A stretch of DNA of 64,000 bases, taken from JALOLV01 sp046295175 (GTDB lineage Bacteria; Bacteroidota; Bacteroidia; Cytophagales; Spirosomataceae). The stretch spans positions 62,001 through 126,000 of the forward strand of contig JBKBNY010000010.1 of assembly GCA_046295175.1 (NCBI GenBank), given 5' to 3'. The notes beneath the pieces were generated by a model. It was given only the letters and a program-made list of their open reading frames with translations, had not been told where the DNA came from and did no database searches. A program made the translations under genes and the position numbers. Positions 34,931 through 43,971 of this stretch are shown here, piece by piece; positions within the stretch are counted from its first letter, which is position 1, and each line of letters starts with the position of its first letter.

Positions 34931-36889
34931 ATGAAAAACTTCCCTAAGCTACTCATACTTGGATTAGTTTGTGGCCAGTCTTTTGCCCAAAATCTCCAAA
35001 AAATCGAGCCAGTCAAATTCTCGGACGTAACTATCACTGATGCCTTTTGGAAGCCCAAAATGGATAAAGTGGCTACCGCTACGCTACAAGCCTGTATTGT
35101 GCAAACTGAAGTAAAAACACCTCGTATCAGAAACTTCGAAAAGGTTGCTCGTAAGCAAGGCGAAAAACATGAAGGCATTTACTTTGATGATTCGGATGTG
35201 TACAAAGCTATCGAAGCAATGGCTTATTCGCTCAAAAACCACCCCGATGCTGAACTCGAAAAGAAAACCGACGAATGGATTGACAAAATTGCGGCGGCTC
35301 AATTGCCCGATGGTTATCTGAATACCTACTATACACTCAATGGCCTACAAAACCGCTGGACAGACATGGAAAAGCACGAAGATTATTGTGCCGGACACCT
35401 TATCGAAGCGGCAGTGGCTTATTACAATACTACTGGCAAGCGTAAACTCCTCGATGTGGCCATTCGTTTGGCTAATCATATTGACGAAACTTTCCGTCTT
35501 GCCAACCGTCCATGGGTTTCGGGGCATCAAGAAATCGAATTGGCTCTTGTAAAACTTTATCGTACGACCAAAGATGAACGTTATCTAAAACTTTCGGAGT
35601 GGTTTCTTAATCAAAGAGGTAAAGGAAACGGTAAAGGTGTGATTTGGGATGACTGGAAAGACCCAGCCTATTGTCAAGATGCGATTCCGGTAAAAGACCA
35701 AAAAGAGATTACGGGCCACGCGGTGCGTGCGATGTACTTATACACAGGTGCAGCCGACGTGGCGGTAAATACAGGCGATACAGGTTATATGAACGCCATG
35801 AAAACTGTTTGGGAAGATGTCGTACACCGTAATATGTACATCACGGGCGGCATTGGCTCGTCTGGAAGTAACGAAGGTTTTAGCCAAGATTTTGATTTAC
35901 CCAACGAAAACGCTTATTGCGAAACTTGTGCCTCGGTAGGAATGGTTTTCTGGAATCAGCGAATGAATGCACTCACGGGCGAAAGCAAATACATTGATGT
36001 TTTGGAAAGAAGCCTTTACAACGGAGCTTTAGATGGGCTATCACTTAGCGGCGACCGTTTTTTCTATGGTAATCCATTGGCATCCATCGGTCGTCATGCT
36101 CGCCGAGAATGGTTTGGTACGGCTTGTTGCCCATCAAACATTGCTCGTTTAGTTGCCTCACTTGGCGATTATATCTACGGAAAATCTGAGAATGGTATCT
36201 GGGTCAATCTTTTTGTGGGAAGCAATACGAATATCAAGCTGGGAAATACTGAAATTCCAACAAGCATTGAAACCAATTATCCACTCAACGGAAAAGTGAA
36301 AATTTCGATGAATCCGAGTACGAAAATAAAATATACGCTGCACGTAAGGATTCCGAGTTGGGCTACAAATATGCCAGTTGCGGGCAATTTATACCATTAC
36401 TTAGGTAATTATACCGCAAATATTACTATGATGGTTAATGGAAGAAAGATTGATTATAAGGTTGAAAATGGCTATGCTATCATTGACCGTGAATGGTCAG
36501 CGGGTGATATAGTGAGTTTTGAACTACCAATGGATGTGCGAAAAGTAGTTGCTCGCAACGAACTCAAACAAAATAACGATAGAGTAGCTCTACAACGTGG
36601 GCCTTTGGTTTATTGTGTAGAAGGTATTGATAACGAAGGCAAAGCTTGGGATTTCATTGTGCCAGATAATGCCAAATTTACCGAAGTTTCGCAGCAAGTT
36701 CTTAATGAGCCAATCATTGCTATTCAAACCGATGCCACCACTTTCAAGCCTACCCCAGATGGTTTAGGATTTAAGCCAGAGAAAAAGCATATCACCGCCA
36801 TTCCTTATTATACATGGTGCAACCGTGGAAGCGGACAAATGCAGGTCTGGCTCCCAAGAAAAGTAAAAAGTGCAATGGTGAATTATTGA
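34931..36889 (+). CDS. GH127 family glycoside hydrolase (beta-L-arabinofuranosidase type)
   Basis: Predicted periplasmic or exported enzyme that removes terminal beta-L-arabinofuranose from glycans or glycoproteins. The 652-residue protein has a signal peptide ending SFAQ. Residues matching the characterised Bifidobacterium enzyme HypBA1 are visible in the right spacing: acid/base Glu315 (SGSNEGF), then Glu331 and Cys333 (CETC), and the Cys399-Cys400 pair (GTACC). These form the zinc-thiolate site with the Cys nucleophile. The distance of 16 residues between the two Glu and 2 to the first Cys equals that in HypBA1. It lies 108 bp behind galK on the same strand and likely belongs to the same sugar locus. 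Confidence 0.93.
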   Translation: MKNFPKLLILGLVCGQSFAQNLQKIEPVKFSDVTITDAFWKPKMDKVATATLQACIVQTEVKTPRIRNFEKVARKQGEKHEGIYFDDSDVYKAIEAMAYSLKNHPDAELEKKTDEWIDKIAAAQLPDGYLNTYYTLNGLQNRWTDMEKHEDYCAGHLIEAAVAYYNTTGKRKLLDVAIRLANHIDETFRLANRPWVSGHQEIELALVKLYRTTKDERYLKLSEWFLNQRGKGNGKGVIWDDWKDPAYCQDAIPVKDQKEITGHAVRAMYLYTGAADVAVNTGDTGYMNAMKTVWEDVVHRNMYITGGIGSSGSNEGFSQDFDLPNENAYCETCASVGMVFWNQRMNALTGESKYIDVLERSLYNGALDGLSLSGDRFFYGNPLASIGRHARREWFGTACCPSNIARLVASLGDYIYGKSENGIWVNLFVGSNTNIKLGNTEIPTSIETNYPLNGKVKISMNPSTKIKYTLHVRIPSWATNMPVAGNLYHYLGNYTANITMMVNGRKIDYKVENGYAIIDREWSAGDIVSFELPMDVRKVVARNELKQNNDRVALQRGPLVYCVEGIDNEGKAWDFIVPDNAKFTEVSQQVLNEPIIAIQTDATTFKPTPDGLGFKPEKKHITAIPYYTWCNRGSGQMQVWLPRKVKSAMVNY

Positions 36890-36934
36890 GATATATCCCC
36901 TTTAAAAACCGTGACATGTTAATAATAATTTGGA

Positions 36935-37094
36935 TATTCCCTTTCGGGTAATAGAATGTAAAAAATAAATTCACCACTAAGGAACTGAGAACACAAAGTT
37001 TCACTAAGAAATAATCAAACTAAGTGTATCTATGTGTTCTACGTGAACTCAGTGGTAAAGTTAAAAATACGATTTTATCAACCGAAAGGGAATA
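36935..37094. repeat. 160-bp nested inverted-repeat element (MITE- or REP-like)
   Basis: Outer arms TATTCCCTTTCGG (36935-36947) and CCGAAAGGGAATA (37082-37094) are perfect over 13 bp. Inside, ACCACT (36973) pairs with AGTGGT (37051), and AGAACACA (36988) pairs with TGTGTTCT (37033). The element is noncoding and accounts for much of the 461-bp gap between GH127 and the permease gene. Nothing else was recognised in that gap. Confidence 0.65.
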
Positions 37095-37350
37095 AATATT
37101 GATTCCAAAGGTTATTCATGCCACGGTTTCATCTACTTGTATTTAACTAAGCTATTTCAGAATCAAAAGCGGTTTCAGTGGTAATTCAAACGTCTTTCGT
37201 GTAGTCAAAGCCAATCACGGTATAATTTAAGGATAAACGGCTGATTCGATTGCTTCATCGGTTTGATATTTTTTTGATAAAATCCGACCTTTGAAATCTC
37301 AAATGCTGCTATTTTTTTGGTTCAAAATAGCACCTCGAAACACAAAAAAG

Positions 37351-38592
37351 ATGAATTTATCAGAAAACGTCAAAGAAGGCTTACGCTCTATACAAGGCAA
37401 TTTGCTCCGTACTGTACTCACGGCATTAATTATAGCCCTCGGCATCATGGCTTTGGTGGGTATGCTAACAACCATTGACGGTATGCAGAGTTCGGTCGAT
37501 AACAGTTTTTCGAGCCTCGGAGCCAATTCTTTCGACATCAAAGGCCCTCGAATGTTTCGCCGCCGTAGTGCTGGCGTAAGCGATAAAGATTACCCGCCAA
37601 TCGTATATCGAGAAGCCAAACTTTACAAACAGCTTTTTCAAGGCAAAACAGCCGCTAATATCACGATTTATGCAAACGTGACGGGAATCGCCCAATTAAA
37701 ATACGGCTCGCTAAAGACTAATCCTAATACTCGCTTAATCGGTATCGACGAAAACTACCTTAATATTAAAGGATACAAATTGGTATCAGGACGTGATGTT
37801 ACACCGACCGACATCGAAATGACCAACAACGTCGTGATTTTAGCAAGCGAATTAGCAACAACGCTTTTTCCGAAAGAAAGCCCCATCAACAAAGAGATTT
37901 CGATGCTCGGGCTAAAGTTTAAGGTAATCGGCGTTTTAGATAAAAAAGGAAGTATCAACGGTGGTGGCGACGACCGTGTGGCACTCGTTCCGCTCGAAAC
38001 TGGACGACAAATTGCTGGTGGACGAACCCTTACTTTTGATATAACGACTTCGGTTCCGAATATCTCGGATATGGATTATATCACTGGCGAAGCCGAAGCC
38101 GTGATGCGACGTGTACGTAAAGACCAATTGGGCAAACCCAGCTCTTTTGAGATTGAGCGTTCGGATGCCTTCGCCAAAGATTTTGAAGAAATTTCGGGTT
38201 ATTTAAGAATCGGCGGGTTTGGAATCGGTTTTATTACATTGATGGGTGCAGCTATCGCATTGATGAACATCATGATGGTTTCGGTGACCGAGCGTACCCG
38301 CGAAATTGGAATCAGAAAGGCACTTGGAGCAACTCCTCTCAAAATCCGTTTGCAATTCTTAATAGAAGCAATAGTAATCTGTATTTTGGGCGGAATCGGT
38401 GGAATTATCCTCGGAATCGCAGTAGGCAACGTCGTTTCGCAACTCATTAGCGAAAAAAGTAGCTTTATTGTGCCGTGGGGATGGATGTCGCTCGGAATCT
38501 TCGTTTGTGTTACCGTAGGTCTAATCTCAGGGATTTATCCTGCTTATAAAGCCTCAAAACTCGACCCAATCGAGTCTTTGAGATATGAATAA
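37351..38592 (+). CDS. ABC transporter permease (MacB/FtsX type)
   Basis: Permease subunit of a MacB-like ABC system, of the kind that moves lipoproteins, peptides or antibiotics outward by mechanotransmission. From ATG 37351 (MNLSENVKEGLRSIQGNLLR) it is 413 residues: one N-terminal helix, a large periplasmic MacB_PCD domain (about 45-270), then three C-terminal helices with the FtsX signature including MNIMMVSVTERTREIGIRKALGA and the end PAYKASKLDPIESLRYE. A longer frame from 37291 adds 20 residues lacking family character. The ATPase partner is not adjacent. Confidence 0.9.
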   Translation: MNLSENVKEGLRSIQGNLLRTVLTALIIALGIMALVGMLTTIDGMQSSVDNSFSSLGANSFDIKGPRMFRRRSAGVSDKDYPPIVYREAKLYKQLFQGKTAANITIYANVTGIAQLKYGSLKTNPNTRLIGIDENYLNIKGYKLVSGRDVTPTDIEMTNNVVILASELATTLFPKESPINKEISMLGLKFKVIGVLDKKGSINGGGDDRVALVPLETGRQIAGGRTLTFDITTSVPNISDMDYITGEAEAVMRRVRKDQLGKPSSFEIERSDAFAKDFEEISGYLRIGGFGIGFITLMGAAIALMNIMMVSVTERTREIGIRKALGATPLKIRLQFLIEAIVICILGGIGGIILGIAVGNVVSQLISEKSSFIVPWGWMSLGIFVCVTVGLISGIYPAYKASKLDPIESLRYE

Positions 38593-38605
38593 AACCTCAC
38601 CCCTG

Positions 38606-38634
38606 CCCCTCTCCCAATGGAGAGGGGTTATTTT
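38606..38634 (+). terminator. hairpin terminator between convergent genes
   Basis: CCCCTCTCC/GGAGAGGGG, 9 bp, loop CAAT, then TTATTTT. It lies between the permease stop at 38592 and the pepT stop at 38648. Confidence 0.75.
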
Positions 38635-38647
38635 CTCCATACTAAAT

Positions 38648-39895
38648 TCAAGATTTTTCTTCCCAAACCTGCACCAGATTCACAATTACTTCTACGGCTT
38701 TTTGCATATCTTGTACCGAAACCCATTCGAGTTTTGAATGAAAAGCGTGTTCACCAGCAAAAATATTCGGGCACGGTAATCCCATAAATGAAAGTCTTGA
38801 ACCATCGGTTCCGCCACGAATACTTCTCAATTCGGGTTTCAAACCACTTCTTCTGATAGCTTCGATAGCATATTCTGTCACTTGTGGATGCTCATCCAAC
38901 ACTTCTTTCATGTTTCGGTATTGTTCGATTACCTTAAAATCAGCCTTTGAGTTTGGATATTTTGCCAAAATATTATTTACGATACTCTGTAAATACGTTT
39001 CTTTCTGATGTAATCCTGCAACTGTAAAATCTCGGATGATGAACCCAATCTTGATTTCTTCTTGGATACCGCTGATATTTGTCGGATGGATGAATCCCTC
39101 CATGCCTTCGGTGGTTTCGGGTGAGAGCGAATCTTTGGGCAATGCCGCTAAAATATCAGCCGCAATTTTGATGGCATTTTCAAGTTTACCTTTCGCAAAA
39201 CCTGGGTGCGTACTAACACCCTGAATCGTAATCTGAACGGCATCGGCCGAGAATGTTTCGTTTTCGAGCGTCCCGAGCGACTCGCCATCCATCGTGTAGC
39301 CAAAATCAGCATTGAGTTTTTGCAAATCCACTTTTTCGGTTCCTCGTCCAATTTCTTCATCGGGTGTAAATAAAATTTTGATTGTTCCGTGTTTGATTTC
39401 GGGATTCTCAATCAAATATTTAGCAGCCTCCATTATTTCGGCAACCCCTGCTTTGTTATCTGCCCCAAGTAGAGTAGTTCCGCTTGCAGTGATGATGTCA
39501 TTCCCTATTTGGTCTTTCAAATCGGGGTGTTCGCTGATTCTTAATACTTGTGAATCATCATCGGGCAAGATGATGTCTGTACCCTTCCAATTTTGATGAA
39601 TAATTGGTTTTACACCCGCTCCGCTACAATCGGGCGAAGTATCGACGTGCGAGCAAAAACAAATAGTCGGTACATTTGGCTTATCTGTATTACTCCGAAT
39701 CGTAGCATAAACGTACCCATATTCATCTAAATGAGCATCGGCAATACCCATTTGCAATAATTCATCCACCAAAACTCGGCTTAAATCTTTCTGTTTTTCG
39801 GTAGATGGATTACTTTTCGACTCGGGGTCAGACTGCGTATCAATCTGTACGTACTTAAAAAATCTATCGGTGAGAGATTTCGTATTGATATTCAT
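38648..39895 (-). CDS. pepT: peptidase T (tripeptide aminopeptidase)
   Basis: Cytoplasmic M20-family zinc aminopeptidase that releases the N-terminal residue of tripeptides. The 415-residue protein shows the di-zinc ligands and catalytic residues in HVDTSPDCSG (about residue 80), the bridging Asp in LGADNKAGVAEIMEAA, the general base Glu pair in TPDEEIGRG, and IRGGTDGSRLSFMGLPCPN. Full length for PepT. It starts one base after the stop of the MazG-like gene upstream, so the two form an operon. Confidence 0.96.
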   Translation of the reverse strand: MNINTKSLTDRFFKYVQIDTQSDPESKSNPSTEKQKDLSRVLVDELLQMGIADAHLDEYGYVYATIRSNTDKPNVPTICFCSHVDTSPDCSGAGVKPIIHQNWKGTDIILPDDDSQVLRISEHPDLKDQIGNDIITASGTTLLGADNKAGVAEIMEAAKYLIENPEIKHGTIKILFTPDEEIGRGTEKVDLQKLNADFGYTMDGESLGTLENETFSADAVQITIQGVSTHPGFAKGKLENAIKIAADILAALPKDSLSPETTEGMEGFIHPTNISGIQEEIKIGFIIRDFTVAGLHQKETYLQSIVNNILAKYPNSKADFKVIEQYRNMKEVLDEHPQVTEYAIEAIRRSGLKPELRSIRGGTDGSRLSFMGLPCPNIFAGEHAFHSKLEWVSVQDMQKAVEVIVNLVQVWEEKS

Positions 39896-39896
39896 T

Positions 39897-40358
39897 TCAA
39901 ATTAAACTTTTTAAGTCGGCTGGTGAATAATTAATGTTTTTGAGGGTTTTATCATCGCCTTTGCGATACACCAAAAACTTACCGTCTATTTCTTTATAAT
40001 AAGACTCTGTTCCTTTCTCGGCGTAGTGTTTCATGGTGGCTTCGGCTTCTTCTATTGTCTCGCAGGCTTTGCTCATATTTGAGCGTTGAACCTCATCAAA
40101 AAGTGTTCGGAATTTTTCGCCAAGACCAAATTCGAGAATCGCTCCAGCCAATACATATTGAATATCGCACAGAGCATCGGCAACCTCTACTATATCATTA
40201 TTATTAATTCCCTCTTGCAATTCCTTCAATTCTTCGGCAATAAGTGCCACTCTCAAATCGCAGCGAGCCTTTGAGGGTATCTGCGGCGAATCAAGGATTG
40301 GGTGTTGAAAAGTACGATGAAATTCGGCTACTTGGTTTAAACAGTCTAATTGTTGCAT
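39897..40358 (-). CDS. MazG-like nucleoside triphosphate pyrophosphohydrolase
   Basis: All-alpha NTP pyrophosphatase of the PRA-PH/MazG group, probably removing pyrophosphate from non-canonical nucleotides. The 153-residue protein shows the Mg-binding EExxE (EELKELQEG, about residues 42-50) and ExxD (EVADALCDIQYV, about 57-68) motifs. The C-terminal extension, with KHYAEKGTESYYKEIDGKF, is typical of a Bacteroidota-type subgroup. First gene of a two-gene unit with pepT. Confidence 0.8.
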   Translation of the reverse strand: MQQLDCLNQVAEFHRTFQHPILDSPQIPSKARCDLRVALIAEELKELQEGINNNDIVEVADALCDIQYVLAGAILEFGLGEKFRTLFDEVQRSNMSKACETIEEAEATMKHYAEKGTESYYKEIDGKFLVYRKGDDKTLKNINYSPADLKSLI

Positions 40359-40408
40359 AAAAGAAAGAATTAAAAATATATTTTTACCGTAAAATAAATT
40401 ATGTCATA

Positions 40409-40436
40409 TTTGCATTTGCAAAGTTGTATAATTTTG
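40409..40436 (+). promoter_or_regulatory. promoter of collagen-like lipoprotein gene
   Basis: TAATTTTG at 40429-40436 is an exact -7 box with TTTG at 40409-40412 (16-bp spacing). Leader of about 50 nt. Confidence 0.5.
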
Positions 40437-40495
40437 AATAATATTGCTAACGTATAATTCAGAAGTCAAGAAAACCAAAACCCATTTTTCTAATC

Positions 40496-41137
40496 ATGAA
40501 CAAATTATTTAAACTTTTATCAGTAGCAGTTCTTGGACTTTCAATAGCTTTATTGGCATCATGTAAAGGAGACCCGGGTCCTAAAGGTGATACAGGTGCA
40601 ACTGGTCCGACTGGTCCGACTGGTTCTGTTGGTGCTGTTGGTGCGACTGGTCCTGCTGGTGCGACTGGAGCAACTGGTGCTCAAGGGCCAATTGGTAACT
40701 CAAACATCAAGTTGAAGACTGCAACAGTTAAAGTGGCAGACTGGAAAGAGGTAGATGTAGCGGGAATTGGTACAGCTTCTACTTCAAAAGCAGGTGGTGT
40801 ACAAATCGCAGATGCAGACATCAAAGCAAATATGTTTGTATTGGCGTATGTAAAATCTGGAAACGGTTGGTTGGCATTGCCAGTTGTATTGTTCAAAGAA
40901 ACAGATAGCTCATCTGAGCGTTTGAACTTCGCATACGAAACTGGTAAAATGTTGCTTTACTATCGTTATCAATCAAACCTTACAACAACAGCTACAGTTA
41001 AAACTGCTCCTGACGCTGATTTAGAATTCCAATACATCATCCTTGAGAAAACTCTTGGTGCTGTAATGGAAAACCAAGGTGTTAATATCAAAAGCTTAGA
41101 CTCAGTTCAAGGTTTCTTGAAAAACCACCAATTCTAA
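40496..41137 (+). CDS. collagen-like repeat lipoprotein
   Basis: A 213-residue predicted surface lipoprotein. The lipobox is LLASC (Cys about residue 23). It is followed at once by about 14 uninterrupted Gly-X-Y triplets (residues 25-67; GDPGPKGDTGATGPTGP pattern), enough for a short collagen-like trimer stalk. A beta-rich C-terminal domain of about 145 residues without recognised family follows. Bacterial collagen-like proteins act as adhesins or spacer stalks; here this is inferred. It has its own promoter and a strong terminator, so it is a single-gene unit. The Thr/Ala-rich triplets are coded by near-repetitive DNA (GGTGCGACTGGT), a site where copy number could vary. Confidence 0.85.
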   Translation: MNKLFKLLSVAVLGLSIALLASCKGDPGPKGDTGATGPTGPTGSVGAVGATGPAGATGATGAQGPIGNSNIKLKTATVKVADWKEVDVAGIGTASTSKAGGVQIADADIKANMFVLAYVKSGNGWLALPVVLFKETDSSSERLNFAYETGKMLLYYRYQSNLTTTATVKTAPDADLEFQYIILEKTLGAVMENQGVNIKSLDSVQGFLKNHQF

Positions 41138-41165
41138 TCTGGAATAAGATATTTCTTAGATTTTG

Positions 41166-41195
41166 AAAGGCCTCCTCACAGGAGGCTTTTTTTTT
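41166..41195 (+). terminator. terminator of collagen-like gene
   Basis: GCCTCCT/AGGAGGC stem, loop CAC, eight or more T residues, starting 29 bp past the stop. Confidence 0.9.
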
Positions 41196-41267
41196 ACTTT
41201 TCGTACCCCAATTAGGACTATTTCCGACTATTTTACGTTAGTCATTTATGAACCAGTATTTCACAAC

Positions 41268-42377
41268 ATGAAAAAGAGTCTATTGCTAACATTTTGTATA
41301 TTCATCAACTACTTACTTCAAGCACAATTATTAGCCGATACCGAATCTAAACAACTCATAATCAATGGTTTAGATAAACTATACAACTACGAGTTTAAGG
41401 AGGCTGATGTATTCTTCCAAAAAGTAAAAACGAAGTATCCTAAACACCCTGTCACGCCACTTTTGACAGCTTTGCAGATTGAATGGCAGAATCTACCCAT
41501 CGACCAAAACCCAAAGGCTTTGGCTCTATATACCCAATCTCTCGAAAAATGCAGAGTGGCCGCCGAACCAATGCTCGAAGACGATAAACTGAAACCCGAA
41601 GCCACGTTCTTTTTATTGGCAGCTCATGGTTATACAGCCCTATCGCACCATTATCAAAAAGAAAACATGAAGGCGGGTAAAGAAGCTCTCAAAGCCTACG
41701 ATTACCTCAAAGATGGCTTTAAGTTTATGGATAAAAATCCAGAGTTTTATTTTACCACGGGGCTTTACAATTTTTATCGGGTACAGTACCCAGAAACTCA
41801 CCCTATTGTAAAACCAATTATGGTATTTTTTGGCCCTGGTAATAAAAAAGCAGGTCTTGTTCAGCTCGAAACTGCGATTCATAAGTCGCTTTTTAGTCGG
41901 GTCGAGGCTGCGTATTATTTCATGGGAGTAAACTTTAAGTACGAAAATAACTTGGCTAAAGCTACGCAATACAGCTCATGGCTACACGAAAAATATCCGA
42001 ATAATCCTATTTATTCAATGCGATATGTAGAGGCAATGGTTTCTAATAACAAATACGATGAAGTTGCCACGCTGATACAGAATCTCCGTAAAAATCCGAG
42101 TGTGATTTATCAGATTTCAATGAATACTTTTGACGGAATCGCAGCCGAAAAAATCAAGAAAAACGACAAACTGGCCTTACATTATTACCAAAATGCCTTA
42201 AAATATAAACCCGAATATGAATATACCAACGATTACTACGCAATGGCTTGTTGCGGAATCGCCCGTATTGCTCTCAAAGGGGGCGATGTAAAAAAAGCCA
42301 AAGAATATTATAAAAAAGCTCTCGAATATGCCGAATATAAATCGGTTATTGCCGAAGCCAAAAAGTTTGAATCATAA
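41268..42377 (+). CDS. tetratricopeptide-like exported protein, unknown function
   Basis: A 369-residue protein from the ATG at 41268, chosen because it gives a signal peptide (MKKSLLLTFCIFINYLLQAQ). A longer frame from 41163 would start inside the preceding terminator. The mature part is helical with TPR-like pairs, for example YNYEFKEADVFFQKVKTKYP near the start and DVKKAKEYYKKALEYAEYKS at the end. Likely a periplasmic scaffold. It lies 10 bp upstream of ppx/gppA and may be co-transcribed. No specific function can be given. Confidence 0.8.
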   Translation: MKKSLLLTFCIFINYLLQAQLLADTESKQLIINGLDKLYNYEFKEADVFFQKVKTKYPKHPVTPLLTALQIEWQNLPIDQNPKALALYTQSLEKCRVAAEPMLEDDKLKPEATFFLLAAHGYTALSHHYQKENMKAGKEALKAYDYLKDGFKFMDKNPEFYFTTGLYNFYRVQYPETHPIVKPIMVFFGPGNKKAGLVQLETAIHKSLFSRVEAAYYFMGVNFKYENNLAKATQYSSWLHEKYPNNPIYSMRYVEAMVSNNKYDEVATLIQNLRKNPSVIYQISMNTFDGIAAEKIKKNDKLALHYYQNALKYKPEYEYTNDYYAMACCGIARIALKGGDVKKAKEYYKKALEYAEYKSVIAEAKKFES

Positions 42378-42387
42378 AATACGCTGA

Positions 42388-43323
42388 ATGAAAACCGCTA
42401 TCATAGATTTAGGAACCAATACTTTTCAGTTATTAATTATCGAAAAAATGCCTTTGGGCGAAGTACGGAATATTCTCAAAAAATCAATTCCTTCTAAAAT
42501 CGGGAAAGGCGGAATCAATCAGAATATCATTACCGATGAAGCTCTTGATAGAGCCTTAAATGTATTGAAAGAATTCAAAAAAGAGATTGATAATCAAGGA
42601 GTTAGTATAGATAGAGTTTTTGCAATCGGAACGAGTGCGGTTCGGAATGCTGCCAATAAAAAACAGTTTTGCGAACGAGTTTTGGATGAAACTGGCATAA
42701 ATGTAACCGTAATTGAAGGCGAAGAAGAGGCCGAATTGATTTACCTTGGGGTCAAACAGGCTGTCGAAATCAGTAGCGAACCTTCGATGATTATTGATAT
42801 TGGTGGCGGAAGCGTGGAATTTATCATTTGTAATGCCGAGAAAGTGCTTTGGAAACAGAGTTTCGAGATTGGCGGTCAGCGATTGATGGAGAAATTTATG
42901 AAAACTGACCCGATTTCGATGCGAGCGATTCAGCAATTAGATGATTATTTTAGAGAGCAACTGCTACCGCTTGCCAATGCTTGTCATCAATATTCACCAC
43001 AAATTATGGTGGGTTCATCGGGGTCGTTTGATACTTTGGTAGATATGTATTTCATGAAAAAATACAATCATCTTCCCGAAGCAAGCCAAACCGAATTCGA
43101 TTTGCCTCTCGCCGAATTTTATCATAGCTACGAAGAACTCATCACACGAAATCGTGAGGAGCGAATGGAGTTAAAGGGCATGATTGAGCTACGTGTTGAG
43201 ATGATTGTAGTAGCAGTTTGCTTGATTCGCTACCTAATTCAAACATTTGATATTCAACAGATTACAGTTTCACGATATTCGCTCAAAGAGGGAGTAATGA
43301 ACAAAATTATGGTGAACGGGTAA
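42388..43323 (+). CDS. ppx: Ppx/GppA-family exopolyphosphatase
   Basis: Cytoplasmic phosphatase that shortens polyphosphate or hydrolyses pppGpp. The 311-residue protein has the actin-fold phosphate loops IDLGTNTFQLLI (residues 5-16), AIGTSAVRNAANK and IDIGGGSVEFII, as in the family. It lacks the extra C-terminal HD-like domain of the long E. coli enzymes, as the short Ppx2-type forms do. Substrate preference cannot be read from the sequence. Confidence 0.9.
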   Translation: MKTAIIDLGTNTFQLLIIEKMPLGEVRNILKKSIPSKIGKGGINQNIITDEALDRALNVLKEFKKEIDNQGVSIDRVFAIGTSAVRNAANKKQFCERVLDETGINVTVIEGEEEAELIYLGVKQAVEISSEPSMIIDIGGGSVEFIICNAEKVLWKQSFEIGGQRLMEKFMKTDPISMRAIQQLDDYFREQLLPLANACHQYSPQIMVGSSGSFDTLVDMYFMKKYNHLPEASQTEFDLPLAEFYHSYEELITRNREERMELKGMIELRVEMIVVAVCLIRYLIQTFDIQQITVSRYSLKEGVMNKIMVNG

Positions 43324-43333
43324 TAAACCCGTT

Positions 43334-43915
43334 CTACGCCATCAATCCATTGAGTTGGGCATATTGCAGCAGCATTATCGTTTTGGCATCTTTGATTTCG
43401 CCAATCTTTATCATAGCTAAGGCTTCTTCAAACGGCAACTCCAAAACTTCAATATTTTCGTGTTCGTCTTCGTGGCCACCGCCGTCGCTCACTTGCATAT
43501 CTTTGGTGTATTCGGCTACAAAAAAATACAGAATTTCGGTTACTGAACCGGGCGACATATACGCCTCAAAAACTTTCTTTACATCGTTTATTTTGTAGCC
43601 AGTTTCTTCTTCGGTTTCACGTTTTATACAACTTTCGGGGTCGTCTTTATCGAGCAAGCCCGCACAGGCTTCTATCATCATACCCGTTGGGTTGCCGTTT
43701 ATGTAGGTTGGCATTCTGAACTGCCGTGTCAAAATCACCGTTTTTTGTGTCGAGTTATAAAGCAATATCACGGCTCCGTTGCCTCTATCGTACGCCTCTC
43801 TCGATTGCCGCTGCCACTCGCCCGATTTGGTTCTGTAATCAAATGTTATTTTATTTAATCTGTACCAATTATCCGAAAGTAGTTTTTCTTCGATTATTTT
43901 AACATTTGAATTCAT
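43334..43915 (-). CDS. nudK: NudK-type Nudix hydrolase
   Basis: Hydrolyses nucleotide sugars, GDP-mannose in the E. coli NudK prototype. The 193-residue protein has the NudK form of the Nudix box, AGLLDKDDPESCIKRETEEE followed by TGY (about residues 85-107), with the metal-binding EEETGY end. The N-terminal strand VKIIEEKLLSDNWYRL and the PGSVTE motif later are also NudK-like. It converges with ppx (10-bp gap) and diverges from the DeoR-type gene. Confidence 0.88.
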   Translation of the reverse strand: MNSNVKIIEEKLLSDNWYRLNKITFDYRTKSGEWQRQSREAYDRGNGAVILLYNSTQKTVILTRQFRMPTYINGNPTGMMIEACAGLLDKDDPESCIKRETEEETGYKINDVKKVFEAYMSPGSVTEILYFFVAEYTKDMQVSDGGGHEDEHENIEVLELPFEEALAMIKIGEIKDAKTIMLLQYAQLNGLMA

Positions 43916-43942
43916 AAATGATTATATATGATTTATTTTGAT

Positions 43943-43950
43943 TATTTTTG
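43943..43950 (+). promoter_or_regulatory. -7 box of deoR-type gene
   Basis: TATTTTTG, exact consensus, 21 bp before the ATG at 43972. A TTG inside this box would be an alternative start for the gene, which argues against that start. Confidence 0.55.
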
Positions 43951-43960
43951 AACAAATTAA

Positions 43961-43968
43961 CAAAATTA
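43961..43968 (-). promoter_or_regulatory. -7 box of nudK
   Basis: Minus strand reads TAATTTTG, exact consensus, 45 bp before the nudK start. It overlaps the leader of the divergent regulator gene. Confidence 0.4.
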
Positions 43969-43971
43969 AAA

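Noticed and set aside
40560..40700. Tandem repeats as a CRISPR array or microsatellite
   Set aside because: They are Gly-X-Y codons of a collagen-like protein; no repeat-spacer structure occurs anywhere in the window.
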